NCBI GenBank assembly: GCA_009617715.1
Contig: VTFK01000003.1
Span: 2,108,001 to 2,172,000 of the forward strand
From: Plectrocnemia conspersa
Taxonomy: Eukaryota > Arthropoda > Insecta > Trichoptera > Polycentropodidae
Direction: 5' to 3'
DNA: 64,000 nt
Below the pieces are notes generated by a model. That model made no database searches and had not been told where the DNA came from. It was given only the letters and a program-made list of their open reading frames with translations. Shown piece by piece: positions 12,346 to 23,633 of this stretch. Each line of letters begins with the position of its first letter. The first letter of the stretch is position 1. Position numbers and translations under genes: made by a program.

Positions 12346-14792
12346 ATGTTCAGAAATGTAAGTCATACTTATGCACTAAAAATATATATAAAAAAATCAA
12401 TCTAACAAGTGAATTATATTATTGTTTTATTTAAATAAAAAAATACATCGTTTGTTTATTTTTTTATAATCGATCTTGTTTTATATAAAAGATAAATTAT
12501 TAAGTGAAAACTTGATAATTACCAAGTTGTCGATTAACCTTTTTATAACACAAACACGATATCTCGAGGGCAACGATCTTCGAAGATCTAAACTAGTTTT
12601 TTGTGTTTCAGATATCTATCTTTTGGACCCTGTTCGCTGTGGGATTGGCAGCTCCGCAATTTGGAGGAGATGGTGGAAATTTCGGTGGAACTACCCTCGG
12701 GGGTGGTTTGGGAAATACTTTTGGAGGAGCAAATGGATTTGGAGACGGAATAGGCAATACATTTGGAGCCAATTTAGGAAATGATTTTGGAGCGGGACTA
12801 GGAGCTGATCTGAACACTGGATTGGGAACTGGTCTCGGCACGGGATTGGTAAATACATTCGGAACAGGATTTGGAGCTGGTCTTGACACAGGATTGGGAA
12901 ATACCTTTGGGGCAGGCTTAGGAACTGGTCTTGATACAGGATTGGGAAATACTTTTGGAACAGAATTAGGAACCGGTCTTGGCGCAGGATTGGGAACTCG
13001 CCTCAATGCCAGACCGTCCGCGGTTAGAACTGGAGTAAGGACTGGTACATCTGTATCTTCACAAAGCATCACCTTCGGAAACGGAAATGTTCGAGGAGGA
13101 CTTGGCGGAATTGGAGGAATCAGTGGTATTGATGGAATTGCTGGAATCGGCGGAATCCAAGGACTAGGAGATAATACTTTTGCCATTGGTAATATATATA
13201 CTATTTCTAATATATTTTATATGCTTTTAAAGTATTTAAATAAGGAATTGGATTCATGAATCAGTTTTTTCTAAATATACTCATAAAATAATCCTGATTT
13301 CTTCATTTTTTTAAAATTGATATTGTAATTGTCTTTTAATATATAGCAACACAAATTTGCATTTATTTATAGTTTTTTATGGCTTAAACAAATTTATCTT
13401 ACCGTTTTTCTCATTACACAATGACATTAATGATAATAATAAATTATTTATATTTCATATAATATTTGTTTATTATTGTTAATGAATTATATAGTTTAAC
13501 AGATTAATATTTTCAGGTTCAGGTTCATCTTCATTATCTGGATTTGGATCTCACCATCACGAGAAATACGTAAGTGAATTATATAATATATTATACGAAA
13601 ATTTATTTATAGTTTCATTTATGATTCTAAAATTTTAGCTTATAGCTAATTATTATCAAAAGTACACGTAATATTGTTATATTAAAATTAAATTGCTAGG
13701 TTATATATATACATATGTATTTATTTCTACATAAGTATTGTTACATAATTACAGAGAAAATTACTAGGGTTTTTTTTATTTACACTTATTAAATCTCTAT
13801 ACAAAATGAAACTAAACTAAACTAAAACTATTAAATTTTAAATACTCTTTTACACTTATCAAATTTAATTATTACTTTAATATTAATATCACCTTAGTAC
13901 ATTTAATACTTTCATCATATATATTCTGTATCATATATATTCTATATTCTGCAATGAGAGAGCAATAATTTTTTTCAACTCAAGTTCTATTTTACATTGT
14001 CCCTAAAGAAATTTCAGATATCATTATTTATACACTTATTGTAAATAATCATATTTAATTTTATTTAATTTACAACTACAAATTCTCATTATAAATAACA
14101 AATTTATTTATGCCAGTTTTATATGATTGTATTTATGTTTCATTAATTGGAACATATATTATGTGTATAAGTATACGCAATATAAATATTAAAATTATCA
14201 ATTTAAAACCTTGCAACATATAATCTTAATAAATATATATTTGGGAGACATCTATTGAAAAATAAATTAAATAAAACATATTTTTAATATTTTATTTAAA
14301 ATAATTATTATCTCTAACAACGCTATATACAATAAAATAAAATACTTGGATGACTTAGCTAAGTTTTAAACCTTAATCAAAACTTTTTTTAAATATTCGC
14401 AAAAACATTTTATCCAATGAAATATAATTATTTTACAGCCTCACCATCATCCAAAATACGAGTTCAAATATTCAGTCCATGATCGCCACACCGGAGATCA
14501 AAAGAGTCACCAAGAAACGAGAGATGGCGATAGAGTCCGTGGAATGTATTCTTTGGTAGAACCTGACGGTACCATCAGGAGGGTAGAATACACAGCAGAC
14601 GATAGAAATGGGTAAATATATTATTATATAATACACATTATTCATATTTATATATTTAACAAATACTATTTATTTTATAGATTCAACGCTGTAGTGACAA
14701 GAAATGGCCATGCTGCCCATCCTCCACCACAACCTCAGCATCACCATGTAAAGGCAGTAGTACCTGTGTCCCTTCATAAATACCACTTCTAA
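12346..14792 (+). CDS. CPR-1: Gly-rich RR-2 cuticular protein, 5 exons, about 308 aa
   Basis: Secreted structural protein of the cuticle, expected to bind chitin through its RR-2 domain. Exons: 12,346-12,357; 12,612-13,188; 13,517-13,569; 14,439-14,611; 14,681-14,792. The four introns have GT/AG ends and the frame is kept throughout. The start was chosen because ATG TTC AGA AAT joins exon 2 to give a clean signal peptide ([20 protein letters not shown]). Residues about 20-150 are a Gly-Leu-Thr-Phe repeat array built on [16 protein letters not shown], then [12 protein letters not shown] and a GGIGGI stretch. The RR-2 core on exon 4 runs from [17 protein letters not shown] through [20 protein letters not shown] to the Phe that opens exon 5; the tail is Pro/His-rich. 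It has one more intron than its neighbours, splitting the linker, and is the only silk-like Gly protein in the window. A poly(A) signal AATAAA lies at 14,816. Confidence 0.92.
12720..13000 (+). repeat. Gly-rich coding minisatellite in CPR-1
   Basis: Units of the form 'aatacntttggagcnggnttaggaactggtct' type recur in tandem with about 48-base spacing, encoding [15 protein letters not shown] variants (clear units start near 12,850, 12,898 and 12,946). The units differ by point changes and by insertion or loss of GLGTGLG blocks. Repeat number is likely to vary between alleles. Confidence 0.8.
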
Positions 14793-16159
14793 ATAATTTA
14801 GGACTGAACTTACCAAATAAAATATTAATCATGCTATATTTAATAATTAAATATTTCATGATATCTATATATTAATTATAATAATCTGTTTAGAATAGTT
14901 TTAATCGAAATGAAGTACAAATATTTTTTATGCATATGAAAATAATATAAAAATAAAACATATATAAATATTATTCTATGTTTCATTTTATGATCAAATA
15001 TTCTGTAATGTTGATTATTAGCAAAATAAGCAATCATGTTTATGCTCCTTATTTTCAATATACGTATGTCAATGCTTGTGTAAGTGCATGCATATTGTAC
15101 ATTATTATTGTGATCGTGCGTGAAATGTAAAATTTGAATAATTCGTCCAACTACGGTTCATTTGGCAAGTGTGTCCGGAACCGGTTGTTATTTAGCTGGA
15201 CCTTACGTGAAATGGTATCGCTGAGGTTGTGAAATATGGCGTGGGCACAAGGCCTTTCATTTCCTGATCAAAGTTGACAAACAAAATCAATGATAATGAT
15301 ATGATAACAAGTTACGCTATCGGCGCGTGCTCCTTTTGAGGTCAGGATAAGATCTGATAAGACAGTTAACAATGACAATAGTTTCCCGTTAAGGTCTTAA
15401 ATGCTTATAAAGCTTTATCAATAAGAAAGCGTGACATAGTAAAAAATCGCTTATGATTTGATTAGTAATATATATTAGTAATCAAAATAAATAATAAGTA
15501 TTTTATATGCATATGCACAATATATATAAATAGTATTATGAAATGCATTATAAACATAATTATTTAATAAAAAAAATTTAAATCACGATCACTCGTTTAC
15601 TGTAATGCTTATCATTATCGTCAAAATCTTCTATTCTAGTAAAAAAATTTAACATCAACTGCATTTTTTTTGCTATCCCATATAACTTATTATTTTGTAT
15701 TAGGTTTGATAGTTACTCTTTGAAATTAAAAAAAATGTTTTTTTTTATTAATTAAAAAATTTAAATACGCACCGTTAAATTTGTATTTAATTTATTTTTA
15801 TATAAAAATATATTTGATTGTGTTTATGTGAAATATAAAGAGACACGTTTATAATGATGGAATAAAGAATCATCACAATGAGGTTTGGTTTCACAATATT
15901 CAATTAAAATTAGCAGAACACCTAAAGCTGCACAATAGCCACGCTGATATTTGAAATACACGAATCACTCCTTAAGCAATTTTCTTCAAAAATCTTAAGC
16001 TTTAAAACTTATATAAAAAAAAACACGAATGGCCCCACATCGAATAAGCATTGTACGAATTATCATTTATAATTATCGGACGGTCGCTTAAGTGGGGCCC
16101 TGAAACAAAATTTTACTTAGAGGTATGAGGGAGGCGAAATTTATTATTTATTATATTCG

Positions 16160-16445
16160 TGATCGTTTCGCAGCAAAGAAATATTCTTTCGATGCACGAG
16201 AGAATCCTTGCGTGTTATTTATGGTCCTAACGAGGGCTTTTGTGGTCCGCTTGTTTGCTTGTTTATAGATGTTTATTTTGGTCACAGCAAATTAACACGA
16301 GTTTTGAGAATAAGGCCTTTTACAAATGTGAACATCTGCGTGGTTTATTGTTTCCCGTGGTCGTTTCGCAACAACGGAGAATATTTACAATAAGAACACT
16401 TGCGTGTTATTTTTTCTGGTCGTAACGAGGTGTTAGTGTGTGGTC
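16160..16445. repeat. Diverged tandem duplication, unit about 200 bases
   Basis: Two copies of a block are seen: 16,160-16,240 and 16,358-16,435. Shared strings are 'tcgtttcgca.caa', 'cttgcgtgttattt' and 'tggtc.taacgagg'. Short open frames across it arise from the repeat and do not look coding. Confidence 0.6.
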
Positions 16446-16735
16446 GCCACATTTTTTTTTACATTTTTTCAAGTAAACGTTAAAATGGATCAGATTTTTT
16501 TTAAATAAAAGTATTTGTGAAACAAATAAACATTATTTTAATTAAATATATTCATTCTTTCCTTTCATATATCTTAATGTGCTTCAGCAAGACATTTTTT
16601 TATTTTTAAAACAAAAGGGTTTAAATCTTATATAAGTCCGGAATTTTTTATCAGGTAAATATGTAAGTGAATAACTAAATCTAGCTTATTTGTATATATT
16701 ATTCATGTACTATTTGCTATTTAATTAAACGACCT

Positions 16736-16890
16736 TTTTTGGAGAGGTGGCAGGGACGCGGGGTGTTAGACCGTAGTCATGGCGAGAGAGAGGGGAAGAA
16801 TGTATATATCGCCAGTTGTTAAAAACCACCCGCTTCACAAGTTGAGCGGTGGTGTGGCAACACTGGGAACTGTCAGAACGCCGCCACATT
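16736..16890. other. GC-rich block, possible end of a small DNA element
   Basis: This 150-base block is far richer in G and C than its surroundings. Its minus-strand sequence near 16,850 contains 'ccagtgttgccaca', followed by 'ccgct', and the same string is at 3,008. Such 'cagtgttgcca' ends are common in small inverted-repeat transposons, but no partner end or target duplication was found here. Confidence 0.4.
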
Positions 16891-17935
16891 ATATATAATA
16901 TAATTTAAAAAAATACAAATATATTTTTAAATCGGTAAAATAAATTAAATTTATAGACATTCTCTCTCTTCTCACTTTCGTATAAATATTGCATGATATT
17001 ATATTAAAATTGCTGATAAGAATATGTGTTTTTCAACATCCGGATTAACTACTTGTCAAATGATGAATTGAGCAACTAAAACTGATTCAAGCGCCAATTG
17101 AAATATTTAGTTCACTCTGCAATTGCATATAAATCGACTGATGAATATGCAATCAATCGTTTCAACAAGCCAGTTAAATAAAAATAACACTAAGATAAAT
17201 AACAAAAACGCCCACATACACAAAACAGCTCGGAGATTTATCACAGGTCAATCTAATTAAATCAATTATATTCGACACCACGATTATGCAACCGATTATG
17301 TTAACCGAAAAATTAAAACTGCATATCTGGGTTACTAATTAATCATTAATCCACCCGTGACGGTAAAATTGGATTATACACATTGTATTATGTTAAAATA
17401 AAAAAAAAATAGAATATATTAATTCCGCTGTAATGTGCAACTGAAGTTTTCGTAAGGCACGCCCCGCGATTTCTTATGTGAAAGTATGTATCAGTCACAT
17501 TATAATTTCACACAAAATTGTTTATTTATTTTAATTTTATTGCTTTGAATCAAATTTCTAACTTTTGTAGAGAGTGTTATTTTTAACAAGTGTCTTAAAA
17601 TTCATTAATTAAATAAAATAAAAAACTAGTTGCTGTTAAATGGTGCCTTATAAGGAACAATCCTGTTCATAACATTGTAGTTTATTATCAAGAGTTGTTT
17701 GATTAACCTACTAATATTCCGCATTACTGGAATATTTCACCGCTATACTTTTTTGTGTTTGCTCTACATTTTATTTAAACGGTGGAGGAAAAATGTTAAG
17801 ACACATTAATTAAAAATCGTCTGTATAATTAAGATATTTATTTACAAAACATATTTACAATAATGAACATGATACGTCGAAAATGGTCATGCGAAATTTT
17901 GTATGATACATAACAATCTGGTTAATTTTTTTAGT

Positions 17936-20137
17936 TTAGTTGTAACCATGATGACCTTGACCATGACCTGGATGCGAATATGTAACTTCAGCGTTGAAAC
18001 TGCAATATAATTAATAATTATTTAGTTTAAAATATGGTTTTCAGATTAAAAAATAATTTAATAATAATTACCCGCTGTGATCATCAGCATGATATACAAC
18101 GTTCCTGACATGACCATCGGGTTGGAGAAGAGAATAGCTTCCTTCTACCTTATCACCATCTCTCTGCTCAGTTTGACTTTTGATGTCTTGGGTATGATCA
18201 TCATGGACGCTGTATTCGAATTTGTAAGCTGGGTGATGATGCTGTGAAAAAAATATTAATCATACAATGCAGTTGAAATAACTTAGCCCAATTTTATTTA
18301 GTAGCACTTACGTATTCTTCTTGGTGTTGGGCTGGAGCATGATGTACTGGTACATGAATAGGAACGGCGTGAACAGGAACAGCATGGTGGATTGGAGCGT
18401 GATGAACTGGAGCCTGATGGATTGGAGCGTGATGGCTTACGAAAGATTGGGAAGAAACGGCGTGACTTTCATGTCCATGATGGGATGGGATATGGGCTTG
18501 TTGGTGATGGGCTGGTACTACCAAGAGCTTCTTGTGTTGGATGGGAGCTTCGTGCCTAACAATCGACTGAGATGACACTGCGTGACCATGACCATGTTCA
18601 TAGCCATGCTGGGCATGGCTGACTGCCAGCAAGGCGCAAACAGCAACAATCTACAGAAAAAATAGCAATTATTTTTATGAAATAAATAATGTATAGAACG
18701 GTGGCATTAAGTGCAAATTAGCTAACATTACTTTTGGGTAAAGATGCTTTAATAATACCAATTTGTACCCAATATTCTGATAAATATGCTATGAAAAAAT
18801 ATCAAAATTCAATATAATAGTCACTTTTTAATGCGGCATTTTGTTATAACTAGTAAGCTATCCATATTTATTTAAATTAAAAAATACTGTTAAAACTAAA
18901 TAATTAATTAAATTAAATATGTTTGATTTATAAAAATATTTTCTAGTCAATTTATAATATATTAAATTATAAGATCATAAAATATCTATTAAAACATAAG
19001 TTGATAAAAAGTACTTAAAAATTGCATAAATAACGAAAAGTTTTTTTTATTAATATCAATGAGCAATAAATGAAATATTTATTTAATCAAAATTTTGAGA
19101 ATTATTCAAAAATAATTATTTATATAAATAATAAAATTCTATTATCTTTAAAAAGTATGAATAAAAAAATCAGCCTTATAATGTAATAATAATTATAGTT
19201 ATTAAAATTTGTTGTCTACAAAGCTCTCAATTAAAAAAATTGTATTGATTAATCATTTTATTAATTTTGCCAATAAAATTATATTTTATTCGTAAAACAT
19301 AATTTCAAAATTAGCTGCAATTGAAATCATATTAAGACAGATTAAAAATAAACGTTAAACTTTTGAACGTTGTTAAAAAATCTATGCACTCCGGTGATGT
19401 ATACTCAGTGTACATGTGCAAATTATTTATTTATTTGAAGTTGTAAAAATACGAATATTATTACGGAATAGTCGAACAATTGAGTAATTCGTTACAATTA
19501 TTGTAATATTATATAAGTTTATTTGACATTTTTGTATAAATGCAGAAATTAAAAACACCTAAAACTTATTCACAAAAATTAAAAAAAAAACAAGTTTTGT
19601 ACGTGAACATTAGTAAATAATTTGGTGAATTTATACCTTAATGTGGTGACAAACTTTCTCTGATTACTTATATATTATACTAATGGAATTAAATATGTAA
19701 GTGTATTCTAATTTAATATCACAGAGAAACACCTACAATATAAACATTTTATTCGATATATTTATAGAAATATTAAAATAATAAAAGGACATGTATACTC
19801 GGTGTACATCATAGTAAATTAATAGTTAAAACAAATAATAATAATAGAGTGATAAATACAACATCGCAGATCAGAAGTAAAAAACTCACTGTATATTTAT
19901 TGTATAAATACAATAAAATATGAATATATGTATGTTGCAATAATACATTATTTATTTATTTATTTAATATTTTAAATTTAGAACATTGAGAGCTCATTGA
20001 AATTTTAATGTATTTTAGTACTTAATCAAATTACTCACTATTTATAAAATATTTAAATTGCTTTACATTATTATTAAATTAAATTTATTATTATTAATTT
20101 ATATATATTTTAAATGATAAATTACCTTAGAAATCAT
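17936..20137 (-). CDS. CPR-2: His-rich RR-2 cuticular protein, 4 exons, about 194 aa
   Basis: Exons on the minus strand: 20,126-20,137 (Met-Ile-Ser-Lys); 18,312-18,650; 18,072-18,241; 17,936-17,999. The joined start [18 protein letters not shown] is a typical signal peptide. The linker is very His-rich, with two copies of a VSSQS motif ([20 protein letters not shown]) and a run of HHAPIH/HHAPVH repeats. The RR-2 core reads [20 protein letters not shown], then [20 protein letters not shown], and ends in [13 protein letters not shown]. His-rich linkers in RR-2 proteins are thought to be sites of quinone crosslinking in hard cuticle. It is the first of three minus-strand genes (CPR-2, -3, -4) that clearly share ancestry. 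Its first intron is unusually long (about 1.5 kb). A poly(A) signal (tttatt on the + strand) lies at 17,837. Confidence 0.93.
18651..20125 (-). other. Long first intron of CPR-2
   Basis: AT-rich, no gene recognised. The matching introns of the other genes are mostly 50-100 bases, so this one has gained about 1.4 kb. No terminal repeats of an inserted element could be seen. 'cggtgta.at' flanked by short AT runs recurs at 19,390 and 19,800 ('gtatactc.gtgtacat'). Confidence 0.6.
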
Positions 20138-20217
20138 GTTTGGATGCTGTGTGTACTGAATGTGTCTCTTAAGTTGAGATTGAAAGTGCACTGTGAATTT
20201 TGACTATTTGTCCTCAG

Positions 20218-20225
20218 TTTATATA
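20218..20225 (-). promoter_or_regulatory. TATA box of CPR-2
   Basis: TATATAAA on the minus strand, 80 bases upstream of the ATG at 20,137. Confidence 0.75.
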
Positions 20226-21353
20226 CAAGTTTATTCGGTGAGCTTTTGCATAATAACCAGTTACGAGCTTTTTTGGTGTGTAATCTATACGTATGTGTCG
20301 CACGTTGCGTACAAACACAAAAATCGATAATTGACCCGAGTGCCAATCATTTTTTGTAATAAGGCCGAATAATGCAGCTGATTTTTTTTAAGTAAGCGCC
20401 TTAACTCTAAATAAGATCGAATTACTTAACCGTAAACAAAGTGAACCTATGCCATTATGCAAGCGTTATGCGATTAATCGATATCGATATAATGTTTAAA
20501 GACAGATTAAATCGACGTGACAAATGTACTTTTCTTTATGATTGAATTCCTCTTGGATTTAATCAACGTTTTACAAATTAGTTACAGATCTTAATAATAT
20601 ACAATAGTATAATAAAAAATAAACTTATATTGCATATATAATATTTGATGTACAACATTGGTATGAAATTTGTTTTGATAATCTTAAATTAATAAATAAT
20701 AATATTGCAAATATGTGAGTTGAATTATTTTAGTTGACATATTAGCGAAAGTCATTTTTTTAAATTACTGTTTGATAATAATAAAAAATAGATCTAAAAA
20801 CGCTGTATATTTAATAATTGCTATATAACTTATTTCAAAACATCGATTGTAAAATCAGATAGATATTTATCTTGTTCTGTTTATTTTGATCAATGATTAA
20901 TGTTTTTTATAAACGTATATATATACATATATTATTTAAGTTAAACTTATTTTCCTCTAATATTATTTTTATTTATTTAATAATATGTTTTACAGTTAGA
21001 AACTAATGATTTAAAAAATCATTATTGTATATATTTCTTACAAATATTGTGTCTGATCAAATAGTAAATAAAAGTAATATAATTAAATCGTAATAGTCCA
21101 TATTATATAATATATATTTTTAAGGCAACAAATTAAATGAGTTTTTTAAGAATAAATGCTCAGTAAATAAGCGGTCAGTAATAATTATAATATATGTTTA
21201 GTAAATAATTATAAATAGTTTAACACTAAAACTGTTCTTTGTGATCAAAATTTAATTTTACACTATATTTAATATTTTTAAATACTATATTCACCCATTG
21301 GTGTACTAAAGTTTTCTGTTCTACACTACAAAATCACTAATAATTAATGAGCT

Positions 21354-21511
21354 TCAGTAATGATAACTATTATAGATCAGTTCGAAGGGCTCGGTTTTCT
21401 TCAGACATCTTTTCCAGTCGTCCACATTGAGGAGCTTGCTGCCCCGATGTTGACGTGCTGTTGAATATTTAGCAGCAAAACGTGTTATAGCACTGGCGAC
21501 GTCTTCAACAC
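21354..21511 (-). pseudogene. Unidentified coding-like fragment
   Basis: On the minus strand a frame is open for about 50 codons after a possible splice acceptor (aaattag). It reads VEDVASAITRFAAKYSTA, then RQHRGSKLLNVDDWKRCLKK and TEPFELI, ending at TGA 21,354-21,356. Codon composition is unlike the AT-rich background, which suggests selected protein sequence. A second fragment at about 21,640-21,711 (minus) reads DVINVSMHIFKPLLGG and also follows an acceptor-like 'tttctag'. I do not recognise the family. It could be exons of a real gene whose other exons I cannot see, or a remnant of a gene or transposon. Confidence 0.45.
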
Positions 21512-22011
21512 CTAATTTGTGTCATTAGTAATACAAATTGTAAAATTTTTAACAAAATATAATATATAAAAATAATTTAATTATATAATTTATAAATAAA
21601 ACAAATTCTACTAGAATACTTTATTATTTTCAATATCAGCTTTCCGGTGAACCACATGTTGAGAGCCACCTAATAATGGCTTGAATATATGCATTGATAC
21701 ATTTATGACGTCTAGAAAAATTTATGGAATTATTCGGACCGCATCAAAAGATACATAACTTTAAATACAAAAGGTACAATTCGCGCAGATTTGTGAAAAA
21801 ATGCCGGTTCAAGTCTGGTAGTTAAACAGCTGGTTAAAAGAAATACAAAATATATTTATAAAACCTTCGCATTTGTTTTTTATATAATTTTTAAATAAAA
21901 ATTCTAAGTAAAATGAAAATGCATACATATATTTAGTCATCTCTTAAAAAAAATCAAATAAAACACTAAACATATTTTTTTAATCTGATATGGGAACCAT
22001 TACATACACAA

Positions 22012-22070
22012 GACGCCAATTGGCGTCCGCGGTGTTTATCTTTCGGCACACTCAGGACGCCAATTGGTGT
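22012..22070. repeat. Paired palindromes
   Basis: A perfect 16-base palindrome gacgccaattggcgtc at 22,012-22,027 is followed 44 bases on by gacgccaattggtgt at 22,056-22,070. They sit in a GC-richer island. Possible protein-binding sites or the ends of a very short element. Confidence 0.55.
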
Positions 22071-22772
22071 GTCCGGTAGGTAAAGTGTTAAAAAAATAGC
22101 ATTTCTTATGATGTATTGTAGTAAAAACAATTTAATTAAAACGGATTTTTATTTGAATAATACAGGTATTCATTAAATGGTAATAGTGACTATAATATAT
22201 TTATTTTTACGCCTTAAATTTATGCCATATGATTGGTTGTATTCTGTGAGGGATATACTGGTAGATGGAAATACACAGGGCACTAATAGTTTGATCATTT
22301 TAATGTGTAATTATTAGATTTAATAATAAAACATAAAAATGTATTTTGCGAAAACAAATAACAAGTTATTTTACTTGTATTTGTATTTGTCCAATGATTC
22401 CTAGGAAAAGAATAGATGTTGATAGGTGTCCAGGCTCTAGACTACAAGAAAATGTTGATAATTATTTAAATATCATAATTTTTAGAACTCGATTTTTTTC
22501 GCGTACTGAATTTTTTTACAATTTATAATAATAAAAACTTGTACAGTTTTTTTGTGTGTATGTTCTATTTAAAATTTGCTATAATACAACATGATAGTTA
22601 CTATTATATATAACCAATAATATAACTAAACGAAACACAAGTATTTTGGTTATTTACATTTTATTGATATCCATAAAAAATATTTACAATATAATCACAT
22701 TTAAATAATGAAATAAATGGATGAAATGATTCGATGATTCGATGATGAGTTAAATGCTTTATAGATCACACA

Positions 22773-23549
22773 TTAATGATGATATCCATGATTATGGCCT
22801 GGATGGGTGTAAGTTACTTCAGCGTTGAATCTAAAAACAACAAATCATAAATTATTGAATTGAATTTAATATTTAATTTAAAAGTATAGATAATTACCCG
22901 CTGTGTTTATCAGCGTGGTAGTTGACGTTTCTGATATGACCATCAGGTTGGAGAAGAGAATAATGTCCATCTACTTTATCGCCATCTCTATGTTCAGATT
23001 GGCTTTTGATATCCTTGGTGTGGTCATCATGGACGCTGTATTCGAATTTGTAAGATGGGTGATGGTGCTAGTTATTTATAAAGAAGAAAAAAATGTTAAG
23101 AATTTGTGATTATAATGAATATGAGTTTATTATATTTACATGTTCTTCTTCGTGGTGGATTGGCACGTGGTGTACTGGAGCATGGTGGTAGACTGGAGCA
23201 TGATGGACAGGAACGTGTTGGTAGACTGGAGCGTGATGGACAGGAGCGTGATGGACAGGAGTGTGATGGCTCACGAAGGATTGGGATGAAACGGCATGTC
23301 CTTTATGAATTGGTTCATGGTGTTCTTGGTGGTGGACAGGCACTACGATTTTGTGGTGTGGAGCTTCGTGCTTTACGAAATTTTGAGATGACACAGCATG
23401 ACCATGGCCATTACCATAACCGCCATACTGAGCACTGCTCAGTGCCAAAAAAGCGCAGAATACCACTACCTGAAAATTTTAATATTAAGTTTGTTTTATA
23501 TATATATTATAAAATACGCATATGTTTATAAAAATACCTTTCCAATCAT
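22773..23549 (-). CDS. CPR-3: His-rich RR-2 cuticular protein, 4 exons, about 189 aa
   Basis: Minus-strand exons: 23,538-23,549; 23,140-23,469; 22,898-23,067; 22,773-22,830. The start gives the signal peptide MIGKVVVFCAFLALSSAQ. The linker carries VSSQNFVKHE and [10 protein letters not shown] and about ten HHAPV/HHVPV repeats. The RR-2 core runs from [20 protein letters not shown] through [20 protein letters not shown] to FNAEVTYTHPGHN. Exon sizes, both linker motifs and the tail match CPR-2 closely, so the two are duplicates; here the first intron is only 68 bases. A poly(A) signal (tttatt on the + strand) lies at 22,660. Role inferred from family: chitin-binding cuticle component, with His side chains available for sclerotisation. 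Confidence 0.94.
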
Positions 23550-23625
23550 TTTATTGTTGTTTATTGATTGTCTTTACTGATCCAAGTCTCAGTGCGAACT
23601 GTTGATAGTAAGTGTCAATAGTCAG

Positions 23626-23633
23626 TTTATATA
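23626..23633 (-). promoter_or_regulatory. TATA box of CPR-3
   Basis: TATATAAA on the minus strand, 76 bases upstream of the ATG; the same form and distance as at CPR-2. Confidence 0.75.

Larger units (their letters stand above)
14822..17836. other. Intergenic region between convergent CPR-1 and CPR-2
   Basis: No gene recognised. Two features stand out: a partial tandem duplication at 16,160-16,445 and a GC-rich block at 16,736-16,890, both listed separately. Around 15,130-15,400 the base composition is also higher than the surroundings, without an open frame. Confidence 0.6.
20226..22659. other. Intergenic region upstream of CPR-2
   Basis: Mostly AT-rich. It contains a conserved-looking coding fragment at 21,354-21,511 (listed separately), another short minus-strand fragment at about 21,640-21,711, and paired 16-base palindromes at 22,012 and 22,056 (listed separately). 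The stretch 20,480-20,500 has overlapping 'atcgat' sites in the CPR-2 upstream region. Confidence 0.5.

Noticed and set aside
12608..13186. 192-codon Pro-rich open frame on the minus strand over CPR-1
   Set aside because: It is the antisense reading of the Gly-rich repeat (glycine codons read backwards give proline) and has no signal peptide or splice support.
18321..18575. Met/Trp/Gly-rich frame on the + strand over CPR-2
   Set aside because: Antisense shadow of His-Pro repeats in the true minus-strand gene.
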